From Thiomicrorhabdus sp965602805 (GTDB taxonomy: Bacteria > Pseudomonadota > Gammaproteobacteria > Thiomicrospirales > Thiomicrospiraceae), in contig CBFCZK010000001.1 of the NCBI GenBank assembly GCA_965602805.1, forward strand, positions 372,001 through 436,000: a DNA stretch of 64,000 nucleotides, written 5' to 3'. Made by a program: the position numbers and the translations under genes. Shown here piece by piece: positions 9,332-17,085 of this stretch; within the stretch, counting starts at the first letter, position 1; the number at the start of each line of letters is the position of its first letter. Below the pieces are notes generated by a model, which was not told the origin of the DNA, did not search any database, and worked only from the letters and a program-made list of their open reading frames with translations.

Positions 9332-10225
9332 GTGCACTCTCCAGTGTTTTTTAGGGGTTTATGTTTAAAGCCTTTCCCATTGCTTTTAGTGTTGGGCTTG
9401 GCGATGAGTCCAGTGGCAAAGTCAGACTCGTATGCCATGTCGCCTTCTCTCATCCATAAGTCCTTTGCTGAGCTAAAATCTTTAACGCAAGCGGACTATC
9501 AGTGGATTGGACAGAAAATCTATCAAAACGAATGTGCTGGTAACCCTAAATATTTAACGTATTGGGGAAAGGGGGAAGGTTTTCCTTCCTTTGGGATAGG
9601 GCATTTTATTTGGCATCCTAAAGTTATCCAAAGCGGTCGAGATCATAAGTTTACGCAAACCTTTCCAGCCATGGTTCAGTTTGTCTCTAAAACTAAGAGA
9701 GCGCCTGATTGGTTAGCGGAACTGTCTAAACAAGCTGAATTTGGAGCGCCTTGGCCGTCCAAAAAAACATTTGACCAGGCCTGGTCAGATTCTCAAATGC
9801 AACAACTCAGAGAGTGGCTGTTAGCCACGCAATCTCAACAAGCTCAGTTTATTGTGTTAGCCTTTCAAAAACGCTGGTTAAGCGAAACTCAATCACTTTC
9901 GATAGAACAGCAAGCTGTCATTCAACAGCGCTTAAATAGAATGATGGGTTTTAAGAAAGGTTTGTTCGCCGTTATCGATTATTTCAACTTTAAAGGCATT
10001 GGTGTTAATCAAAAAGAGCAGTATCAGGGCGAGTCCTGGGGGTTAGCGTCTGTTTTGAAATCGATGGATATTGCAGGAAACAGTACGCAAGATGAGTATT
10101 TAGCGCAATTTGTTATAGCCGCAAAAAAACGCCTGCAATTACGTGTTCAGTTAGCGCCCCCGCAACGCAATGAAAGTCGTTGGTTAAAGGGTTGGGAAAG
10201 TCGTTTAGGCCAATACTTAAAATAA
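9332..10225 (+). CDS. Exported protein with a lysozyme-like motif, unknown function
   Basis: The start is a GTG at 9332, 6 bp after the GST gene. The first 33 residues form a signal peptide with a hydrophobic core (PLLLVLGLAM), so the protein is likely periplasmic or secreted. The best-marked block is Q65-N-E67-C-A-G ... F87-G-I-G-H91-F-I-W. A Glu about 24 residues before a GIGH motif recalls the phage-T4-type lysozyme active site (Glu11 and IGIGH31), though Asp20 has no clear match. I recall unnamed gammaproteobacterial relatives with the same block. Codons 148-151 carry an in-frame copy of the iterated palindrome (DQAW). Confidence 0.7.
   Translation: MHSPVFFRGLCLKPFPLLLVLGLAMSPVAKSDSYAMSPSLIHKSFAELKSLTQADYQWIGQKIYQNECAGNPKYLTYWGKGEGFPSFGIGHFIWHPKVIQSGRDHKFTQTFPAMVQFVSKTKRAPDWLAELSKQAEFGAPWPSKKTFDQAWSDSQMQQLREWLLATQSQQAQFIVLAFQKRWLSETQSLSIEQQAVIQQRLNRMMGFKKGLFAVIDYFNFKGIGVNQKEQYQGESWGLASVLKSMDIAGNSTQDEYLAQFVIAAKKRLQLRVQLAPPQRNESRWLKGWESRLGQYLK
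9774..9785. repeat. Iterated palindrome, copy 3 (inside a gene)
   Basis: Exact core within the exported-protein gene, extended to 16 bp of symmetry (TGACCAGGCCTGGTCA). It is read in frame as Asp-Gln-Ala-Trp-Ser at codons 148-152. Confidence 0.9.
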
Positions 10226-10273
10226 ATGGGTGTATTACTGGCACGTTTGATCAGATAAAATAAATCATGTATA

Positions 10274-10309
10274 AAAAAAGGCCATCAATCTGAATTGATG
10301 GCCTTTTTT
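10274..10309. terminator. Bidirectional intrinsic terminator
   Basis: Perfect 16-bp inverted repeat AAAAAAGGCCATCAAT and its complement around a 4-nt loop. A-tract and T-tract lie on either side, so it works in both directions, for the converging exported-protein and chemoreceptor genes. Confidence 0.93.
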
Positions 10310-10343
10310 ATTGAGCTACTGAAAGTAGGGAGGAAGTCTGGCC

Positions 10344-12965
10344 TTAAAAATCAGACCACTCATTACTGTCATGAGGTTTAGGCATTTTAGCGGCGGCTAC
10401 TGGAGCTGGTTTCACCACGCGGGTTTGAGTGGTAGTTACTTTGGCTGGAGCCGCTGCTGCTTTAGTGGCCACTGGTGTCTGAGGACGGCTCAGTGCCGGA
10501 CTCGTGGACGAAGCAATCGCTGTCACGGCATGATTGGTTCTAAAGAAGGCCATATTGTCACTTAATGCGGTCGCTTGTTGATTCATGCTGTCAGCGACAG
10601 CAGAAGTTCTTTCTACCAGCGCGGCATTCTCTTGGGTCGTTGCATCAATATCACTGATTGCAAGGTGCACTTGATGCACGCCTTCCGACTGCTCTGTAGA
10701 AGCGTTGGCGATGTGATGAATCATTTGCGTTACTTGGTCAATAGACGCAGTAATTTCATGAATAACCGCTCCAGACTCACCCGCTAGCTGGGTGCCTTGC
10801 TCAATACGCTGTACGCTTGAATCAATCAGGTTTTTAATGTCTTTAGCGGCATCTGCGGATTTCTGAGCCAGGTTTCGAACTTCTCCTGCGACCACGGCAA
10901 ATCCTCGACCATGCTCACCCGCACGAGCAGCTTCAACTGCTGCATTCAATGCCAGTAGGTTGGTTTGGAAGGCAATGCCGTCGATTAAGCTAACAATGCT
11001 GGCAATTTGGTGGCTAGAGGTTTGAATGCTGTCCATTGCTTCAATGGTACGCTTCATTACATTACCCGCTTGCAACGCTTCGGTTTGAACCTTCTCAACG
11101 ACTTGTGAAGCTTGTTTCGCATTTTCAGTATTGTTTTGTACTGCTGAATTCATCTCTTCCATGGTGGCTGAGGTTTCTTCAATAGCAGCAGCCTGTTGTT
11201 GTACCTGGGAACTTAGGTGAGTCGCATCTTTAGACAAACCAAGCGCTTCAGACTGAACAATATTCGCAGACTGTACCGCCTGTGAAACTGTGAATGCCAG
11301 CTTTTCAATGGATTGGTTAATGGCATTTGTTAGTTGTAATAAGTCACCTTGATAGGTATTCGAAATAGTTTGCGTTAAATCCCCTTCACTTTGAGCGGTG
11401 ACCACATGCGTGATGTCGGTAATGGCCTTATCTAAAGCCATCATAGAATCGTTGATACGCTGCTTAAGGGTGTTTAACTCACCTTGCGCTTCAATTTCCA
11501 CACGTGATTGGAAGACACCTTGTTGCATATCCATCATGACATTGTTAATTTCAGTAATGACCTGATTGGTTTCAGTCATTGCTTGTTGTGCATCAACAAT
11601 CATTGTTGCATAGCGTCCAGAGGCATTATGACTCTCAATCTCAATATCATAAATACCATCCTTCATGGCTTTCATCACTTTAGAAAGTTCATTCATCACG
11701 CTGGCAATATTATCTGTGCTTTGGTTGATACCTGATTTTAGAAGATTTAAATCCCCTTGATAATCTCCAGTCATACGTTGGCTGAAATCACCTTCAGAAA
11801 TCGCTTTAACGGTGCCGTTAGCCTCTTGTAAGGCCAACCCAATTTGTTCTAACAACTCATTAATCGCCTGTGCCGTTTGACCGACTTCATCCTTTGAATT
11901 GATCTCATTGCGAATAGAGAAATTACCGGTGTTTAAAATATTGGTTGTCGTGCGTTGCATGTTCAGCAGTGGTGTAATGACCATTCGATTAACCGCAAGC
12001 ACAATAATCATAGTCAATAATAAAATGCCAATTAAAATTCCAGCAAGTGAAATCCATGCCGTCGCCATTGCTTGTTCTATAGGAGCTTGGTGGATGGCTT
12101 CATCGAGAATAAGTAGGTGACGTCCCATAATTTTATGTTCTTCATCATAGGCAGGGATATCCATCAGTACTTTATCCTGATGGAGATAAATATGGTTTTT
12201 TTCACCATCAATCGGTTGGTATGCTTGTTTGGCAAACTCGACAACATCTTCCTTAAACCACTTATTATTGGCTAATAGATAGTTTTCATCAAAAGGTGTG
12301 TTTTTTGCAATAATTGGCATTTCGCCATATTTATCGGCAACATAACGTTTATCGATTAATAAGACCCATTCACCATGCTTTTGTGCGGTAAAGTTTTTAC
12401 GAACGGAAGCAAGTCCTTGAATCATGGAAATCATGCCTAAAAATTCGCCATTATTAATGACAGGAGAAATGCCGATGACGGAAACACCACGAGCCCCTAA
12501 GGCTAAGGAACCAAATGCCTGTTTTTCTTGCATAGCACGTTTAATTAATGGACTGTTTGCAAGGTTCTGACCATAGCTATCTAAATTCCAGGATTTAATT
12601 AGCGCGCGACCGTCTTCCGTAATAAGCTGTGTTGCAATGTTCTTATAGTTAGTCTGGTTGCGAAAGCTGTCCCTAATGCCTGCAAAAATAGGTAAGAGCT
12701 CTTCTCTTTCCTCAACCTCAAGTGCTGATGCAACTTGAGACTGCAAAGAGAGCGCTGTAGATCCGATAATCCCACCTTGAATTTTCAGGTTTATTTGGGA
12801 GTCGATATAGGCGCTCATCTCTTCAAGCATCTGTTGCTCAACTTTCCCTTTGACGGGCGCTACTGAAGTTTGATAGATAACGGCACCGACAATAACGGAT
12901 ACCGTTAATCCAACCAGTATGGCAATAGACAAAACTTTTGCTCTGAGTGATAAGTTGGCTAGCAT
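10344..12965 (-). CDS. Methyl-accepting chemotaxis protein with multiple HAMP-like repeats
   Basis: Transmembrane chemoreceptor of 873 residues that controls CheA. Order: TM1 (about 9-31); a large periplasmic double-Cache-like sensor (about 40-300); TM2 (about 303-325); a HAMP domain (about 326-378); further HAMP-like repeats with the motif EGDF/GDL to about 590; then the MCP signalling domain with the conserved tip (NLLALNAAVEAARAGE). An Ala/Pro-rich linker ends in NEWSDF. The last five residues fit the xWxxF pentapeptide that tethers CheR/CheB, so it should be an adaptation-competent receptor. The ligand is unknown. The poly-HAMP relay is longer than in most chemoreceptors. Confidence 0.93.
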   Translation of the reverse strand: MLANLSLRAKVLSIAILVGLTVSVIVGAVIYQTSVAPVKGKVEQQMLEEMSAYIDSQINLKIQGGIIGSTALSLQSQVASALEVEEREELLPIFAGIRDSFRNQTNYKNIATQLITEDGRALIKSWNLDSYGQNLANSPLIKRAMQEKQAFGSLALGARGVSVIGISPVINNGEFLGMISMIQGLASVRKNFTAQKHGEWVLLIDKRYVADKYGEMPIIAKNTPFDENYLLANNKWFKEDVVEFAKQAYQPIDGEKNHIYLHQDKVLMDIPAYDEEHKIMGRHLLILDEAIHQAPIEQAMATAWISLAGILIGILLLTMIIVLAVNRMVITPLLNMQRTTTNILNTGNFSIRNEINSKDEVGQTAQAINELLEQIGLALQEANGTVKAISEGDFSQRMTGDYQGDLNLLKSGINQSTDNIASVMNELSKVMKAMKDGIYDIEIESHNASGRYATMIVDAQQAMTETNQVITEINNVMMDMQQGVFQSRVEIEAQGELNTLKQRINDSMMALDKAITDITHVVTAQSEGDLTQTISNTYQGDLLQLTNAINQSIEKLAFTVSQAVQSANIVQSEALGLSKDATHLSSQVQQQAAAIEETSATMEEMNSAVQNNTENAKQASQVVEKVQTEALQAGNVMKRTIEAMDSIQTSSHQIASIVSLIDGIAFQTNLLALNAAVEAARAGEHGRGFAVVAGEVRNLAQKSADAAKDIKNLIDSSVQRIEQGTQLAGESGAVIHEITASIDQVTQMIHHIANASTEQSEGVHQVHLAISDIDATTQENAALVERTSAVADSMNQQATALSDNMAFFRTNHAVTAIASSTSPALSRPQTPVATKAAAAPAKVTTTQTRVVKPAPVAAAKMPKPHDSNEWSDF

Positions 12966-13027
12966 TTGAGATTCCTTTTTTTGTAAATTTACTCTGTAAT
13001 TCGAGATGTTTTATTGTACAAAATTCT

Positions 13028-13067
13028 AAGCACACAATAAATCTAATAAGCACACAATAAATCTAAG
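13028..13067. repeat. 20-bp tandem duplication
   Basis: Two copies of AAGCACACAATAAATCTAAT in direct tandem, differing only at the last base. It sits 63 bp upstream of the chemoreceptor start (minus strand), so it may be a duplicated promoter element or operator half. Confidence 0.8.
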
Positions 13068-13128
13068 CTGTATCGCTAACGGTGAATCTGTGTCGTTGAT
13101 AAGATTGAACAGGTTCTGTTAATGGCAT

Positions 13129-13148
13129 ACTCTAATCGCTATTAGAGT
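13129..13148. promoter_or_regulatory. Inverted repeat, possible operator
   Basis: ACTCTAAT-CGCT-ATTAGAGT, perfect 8-bp arms with a 4-bp spacer, in the divergent region between chemoreceptor and prenyltransferase. No U-run follows, so an operator is likelier than a terminator. The cognate regulator is unknown. Confidence 0.35.
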
Positions 13149-13244
13149 GTTAGATTAAAGCAAATGAAGTTTAGCATGCACTGTTTATGGTTGATAGAGT
13201 CTAAATAATGCAATGAAGTGCGTAATGCGGCGTAGGTTTTGACC

Positions 13245-13250
13245 TATAAT
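13245..13250 (+). promoter_or_regulatory. Candidate -10 box for the prenyltransferase gene
   Basis: A consensus TATAAT lies 32 bp before the ATG at 13282. No convincing -35 element is found at the right spacing, so this is tentative. Confidence 0.35.
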
Positions 13251-13281
13251 CTTTGTAAGACACAAAATAAGACATCTTAAT

Positions 13282-14169
13282 ATGCTAAAAACACTGTTGT
13301 TAACCAGTCGTCCTCAATTTTTGCTGCTTAGCCTTTCTGTTGTACTACTCGGTTCTGCGATTGCGCTTTATCAGGGGGCTGAGTGGTCAACGTCACTTTT
13401 TGTACTGATTAGCTTTGGTGCGGTGCTCTCACACGCCGCTGTCAATATGCTTAATGAATACCAGGACTACTATTCAGGCTTGGATGAGGTGACGGTTAGA
13501 ACGCCTTTTAGTGGCGGCAGTGGGGCTTTACCGGAAAATCCTCAAGCAGCACCTTTGGTATTCAAGGCATTATTGGGCGTTTTAGGTCTATTAGTTATGC
13601 TGGGCAGCTATTTTATCGCCCTAAAAGGGTGGGAGATTTTGCCTTTAGGAGTGGCGGGTTTATTGGTGATACTAACTTACACCTCAAAAATTACTCGACT
13701 CCCTTGGGTGTGTTTAATCTCACCTGGTTTGGCGTTTGGGCCTTTGATGGTGTTAGGAACGTATTTCGTTTGGACGGGCTCTTTCTCAACTTTGGCGTTA
13801 GCACTCTCTTTAGTCCCATTTTTTTTAGTGAATAATTTATTACTTTTAAATCAAGTGCCCGATCTGCAAGCAGATAGAGCAGTAGGGCGCTTTAATATTC
13901 TTATGAAAGTCGGGCTTAAACGTGGGTTGTTGATTTTTGTGACTTTTGTGCTCTTGGCATTCATCTCTTTATTTGTGACAAGCATCCTTTTTAATCTTCC
14001 GAGTCTGGTCTGGCTGGGCTTCTTAGGAATTTTACTTGGGCTACCTATGAGTAAAATCGTTTTGCAATCTGGTGAAAATGTCGATAAATTAATGCCCGCT
14101 TTAGGGATGAATGTCATAATCAATCTTTTAACGCCTATGCTGATTGCAGCAGGGCTATTTTGGGGCTAA
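13282..14169 (+). CDS. UbiA-family prenyltransferase (MenA-like)
   Basis: Integral membrane aromatic prenyltransferase of 295 residues with eight or nine hydrophobic segments. The first Asp-rich motif is N58-E-Y-Q-D62-Y-Y-S-G-L-D68 and the second is D194-L-Q-A-D198; together they bind the Mg-prenyl diphosphate. The sequence resembles 1,4-dihydroxy-2-naphthoate polyprenyltransferases more than UbiA itself. No other menaquinone gene is nearby, so the acceptor cannot be fixed from context. It ends 90 bp before cysM and may be transcribed with it. Confidence 0.8.
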   Translation: MLKTLLLTSRPQFLLLSLSVVLLGSAIALYQGAEWSTSLFVLISFGAVLSHAAVNMLNEYQDYYSGLDEVTVRTPFSGGSGALPENPQAAPLVFKALLGVLGLLVMLGSYFIALKGWEILPLGVAGLLVILTYTSKITRLPWVCLISPGLAFGPLMVLGTYFVWTGSFSTLALALSLVPFFLVNNLLLLNQVPDLQADRAVGRFNILMKVGLKRGLLIFVTFVLLAFISLFVTSILFNLPSLVWLGFLGILLGLPMSKIVLQSGENVDKLMPALGMNVIINLLTPMLIAAGLFWG

Positions 14170-14259
14170 TCTTATTGAGTCCTTGTTTATTAAATGATTG
14201 AAATTATCTCAAATGCTGGATGTTGATAGAAATATCCATTGAATTCTAAAAGGACTGTT

Positions 14260-15150
14260 ATGCAATTTAAAACCCTAATGGATTTTGTCGGTAATACGCC
14301 ATTGGTGCGACTGCAACGTCTGGTTAATCCTGTGACGAACAGTGTGGTTCTGGTCAAGTTGGAAGGTAATAATCCAGCGGGCTCTGTTAAAGATAGACCC
14401 GCTTTGTATATGGTTCAACAAGCCGAGTTACGCGGAGAGATTAAGCCTGGCGATACCTTAATTGAAGCGACCAGTGGCAATACTGGAATTGCTTTAGCCA
14501 TGGCGGCTTCTATGATGGGTTATAAGATGAAGCTAGTGATGCCGAATAATATGAGTATGGAACGTAAAGCCTCCATGGCCGCCTATGGTGCCGAACTGAT
14601 TGAAGTCAGTAAAGAGCAAGGTATGGAAGGCGCTCGTGACTTGGCAGATAGAATGAAAGCGGAAGGGCAAGGTTTTGTCTTGGACCAGTTTGCGAACCCA
14701 GATAATCCGCTATCGCACTATCACTCTACTGGGCCAGAGATTTGGCGAGATACCGAAGGCACGGTTACCCATTTTGTCAGCGCCATGGGCACGACCGGTA
14801 CGATAATGGGTACCTCGATGTATCTTAAAGAACAGAATCCACAAGTCCAAATAATCGGTGTGCAACCTGAAGAGGGTGCAGCGATTCCAGGTATTCGCCG
14901 TTGGCCTGCAGAATACATGCCCAAGATTTATGAATCGACTCGAGTGGATAGAACCATTGATATGGATCAATCACGTGCCGAAGACACTATGCGTCAATTA
15001 GCCAAAGTGGAAGGTATCTTTGGGGGTGTTTCTTCTGGCGGTGCAGTCGCTGCGGCATTGCAAGTGGCCAGTGAAGTGCACGATGCGGTGATTGTCACCA
15101 TTATTTGTGATCGAGGAGATCGCTATCTTTCAACAGGCGTTTACGGGTAA
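14260..15150 (+). CDS. cysM: Cysteine synthase B (O-acetylserine sulfhydrylase)
   Basis: PLP enzyme that makes cysteine from O-acetylserine and sulfide or thiosulfate. It has 296 residues when started at the ATG at 14260, which has AAAAGGA 6 bases upstream; an in-frame TTG at 14239 lacks this signal. Seen: GNTPLVRLQ, the PLP lysine in NNPAGSVKDR (Lys44), the substrate loop EATSGNTGIAL and the C-terminal phosphate loop GGVSSGGAVA. The length and the final CDRGDRYLSTGVY favour CysM over CysK. The CYTH gene follows after 5 bp. Confidence 0.93.
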   Translation: MQFKTLMDFVGNTPLVRLQRLVNPVTNSVVLVKLEGNNPAGSVKDRPALYMVQQAELRGEIKPGDTLIEATSGNTGIALAMAASMMGYKMKLVMPNNMSMERKASMAAYGAELIEVSKEQGMEGARDLADRMKAEGQGFVLDQFANPDNPLSHYHSTGPEIWRDTEGTVTHFVSAMGTTGTIMGTSMYLKEQNPQVQIIGVQPEEGAAIPGIRRWPAEYMPKIYESTRVDRTIDMDQSRAEDTMRQLAKVEGIFGGVSSGGAVAAALQVASEVHDAVIVTIICDRGDRYLSTGVYG

Positions 15151-15155
15151 ATAGC

Positions 15156-15653
15156 ATGGCAAGAGAGATTGAAAGAAAGTTTTTAGTAAAGAATGATGAT
15201 TGGAAGGCTTTGGCCTTTAAGCAGACGCACTTTGCACAGGGCTATTTAAACGATATTTCAGAAGCCAGTGCCAAGAGTTCTGTACGTGTGCGTATTGAAG
15301 GCGAAAAAGCCAATATGAATATCAAGAGCCTGGAAATCGGTTTAAGCAGAGATGAGTACGAGTACGAAATCCCATTAGAAGATGGTCATAAAATCCTGCA
15401 AACTTTGGCTGCAGGGCCTGTGATTGAAAAGATTCGCTACCTGGTGAAAGTCGGGCAGCATACCTGGGAGATTGATGAATTTCTCGGTGCTAACCTTGGG
15501 TTAGTGGTCGCTGAGGTCGAAATGGACTCAGAAGACGAACAAATAGAAATACCCATTTGGTCCGCTAAGGAAGTGACCAATATATCGCGATATTATAATG
15601 TTAGCCTGAGTAAGGTTCCCTTTAGTTTATGGAGTGTAAATGAAAAAGTTTAA
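15156..15653 (+). CDS. CYTH-domain triphosphate-binding protein
   Basis: 165-residue stand-alone CYTH (triphosphate tunnel) protein. The hallmark ExExK appears at the N-terminus as EIERKFLV. Other acidic and basic strands follow (VRVRIEGEKANMNIKS; DEYEYEIP; YLVKVGQHTWEIDEF; GLVVAEVEMDSE). Short bacterial members are often inorganic triphosphatases and are sometimes annotated as adenylate cyclase class IV; triphosphatase activity is the safer guess. It is sandwiched between cysM (5 bp gap) and a TolC-type gene that it overlaps by 14 bp, so all three share a transcript. Confidence 0.88.
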   Translation: MAREIERKFLVKNDDWKALAFKQTHFAQGYLNDISEASAKSSVRVRIEGEKANMNIKSLEIGLSRDEYEYEIPLEDGHKILQTLAAGPVIEKIRYLVKVGQHTWEIDEFLGANLGLVVAEVEMDSEDEQIEIPIWSAKEVTNISRYYNVSLSKVPFSLWSVNEKV

Positions 15654-17022
15654 TGGTTCTTTGTCCCGTTTAGCCCGCATGTCTCGTCTAGGACTTGTGG
15701 TTTCCAGCAGTGTTTTAGGTTTAGCGAGTGTCACGAGTGTTCAAGCTTCTGCAACAGCAGGTTTGATGGATGTTTATCAAATGGCTTCTATGCATGACGC
15801 AAAATTATCACAGGCACGTGCGCAATACCAAGCAGATCAGCAGGGTTTAACGACGGCTAAATCGTATTTATTGCCACAAATTCAGGCCGACGGCAGTTAT
15901 TTTGTTAACGATAGCAGTAATGATTACAGCGATGTCACTTCACGAGATGTGTCTTTAACCTTGAACCAATCACTTTATCAGCATGAGACTTGGGCAGGTT
16001 ATGAGCAAGTTAAGCAGAGCTTAGAAACGTCTAAGTATGTTGTGCAAACGGCTGAACAAGACCTTATTCTACGAGTCACTGAAGCTTACTTTAATGTTTT
16101 ATTAGCACAGCAAGATGTACAGCTCTTTAAAGCTAAGGAAAAGGCAGATAAGACTCAGCTAGAGCGCGCGAAAGCTTCTTCGGAAGTTGGATTGGCAAGC
16201 CGAGTGGATGTACTGCAAGCTAAGTCGAGTTACGATTTATCAAGATCAGACCGTATTACGGGTGAAAACAGTCTGGATATCAGCTTAGAAGAGTTGGCTA
16301 AGTTAACAGGTAAGTCGATTAGAACTTTGAAAGGTCTGTCTATGCAGGTCGCTTTACCAAAAGCAAATCGCAACACGGTTGATTTAGAAGCTAAAGTAGA
16401 AGTGCAAAACTTAGCGGTTAAACAAGCGGCTTCTCAAGTGCTGACTGCAGAGCAAGAGATCAACGTTAAAAAGGGTGGTTATTGGCCTTCGGTTAATTTC
16501 CAAGCTAAATACACCGATTCATCTTATTCTGACTACAGCACAAGCTCTACGTTTAATACAGATGCTCAAAAAACCTCTCTCGGTGTAACCGTCTCAATGC
16601 CTCTTTATTCTGGTGGCGGTACAGACTCACAAGTCAGTGCGGCGCGTTACCAAGCAACGGCTGCTAAACAAGCCTTGAGAGACAGTAAAGAGCAGGCACG
16701 TCTTAATGTTCGAATTCAAGCACGTACCTTAGAAGCAGGTGAATCTTTAATCTCTGCGTTACGTGAAGCGGTTAAGTCGAATGATGCGTTTTTAGAAGCG
16801 GCAGAAGAGGGTTATCAAGTTGGCTTGAAAAGCTTGCTTGAAGTGTTAACCGCGCGCTCTAATCAGTACGCGGCACGTAAAAACCTAGTCGCGGCCATTC
16901 ATAATCAAGTGCTTAATAATCTGCGTTTAGAGTCTAGTTTAGGCGACTTAACCACGGAAGATTTAATGGTGTTTGATAAGCTATTACAAGAGCCTGTTAC
17001 AACGGCCAAACCAAAAGCGTAA
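15640..17022 (+). CDS. tolC: TolC-family outer-membrane efflux protein
   Basis: Outer-membrane channel-tunnel subunit for type I secretion or RND efflux. The 460 residues start with a signal peptide ending SVQASA near residue 38. Two repeats of the outer membrane efflux domain follow: one from MDVYQMASMHDAKLSQARAQ to about 245, the second from about 255 to 440 with the typical YEVGLKSLLEVLTAR-like block (here EEGYQVGLKSLLEVL). No inner-membrane pump or adaptor gene is nearby, so it probably serves several exporters, as TolC does. The start codon lies within the end of the CYTH gene. Confidence 0.9.
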   Translation: MKKFNGSLSRLARMSRLGLVVSSSVLGLASVTSVQASATAGLMDVYQMASMHDAKLSQARAQYQADQQGLTTAKSYLLPQIQADGSYFVNDSSNDYSDVTSRDVSLTLNQSLYQHETWAGYEQVKQSLETSKYVVQTAEQDLILRVTEAYFNVLLAQQDVQLFKAKEKADKTQLERAKASSEVGLASRVDVLQAKSSYDLSRSDRITGENSLDISLEELAKLTGKSIRTLKGLSMQVALPKANRNTVDLEAKVEVQNLAVKQAASQVLTAEQEINVKKGGYWPSVNFQAKYTDSSYSDYSTSSTFNTDAQKTSLGVTVSMPLYSGGGTDSQVSAARYQATAAKQALRDSKEQARLNVRIQARTLEAGESLISALREAVKSNDAFLEAAEEGYQVGLKSLLEVLTARSNQYAARKNLVAAIHNQVLNNLRLESSLGDLTTEDLMVFDKLLQEPVTTAKPKA

Positions 17023-17085
17023 TTTAATGGTTCAAATACATAGCATTTATAAAGAATGTAACGTGTCGTCTTTAAGGAGTTTAAC

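Larger units (their letters stand above)
12966..13281. other. Divergent intergenic region
   Basis: 316 bp between the chemoreceptor and the UbiA-type gene. It contains a 20-bp tandem duplication (13028-13067), a short perfect inverted repeat (13129-13148) and a TATAAT box at 13245-13250. No coding sequence is seen. Confidence 0.6.

Noticed and set aside
15156..15653. Adenylate cyclase class IV
   Set aside because: The CYTH fold is shared; short stand-alone members like this one are more often triphosphatases, and nothing in the sequence singles out cyclase activity.
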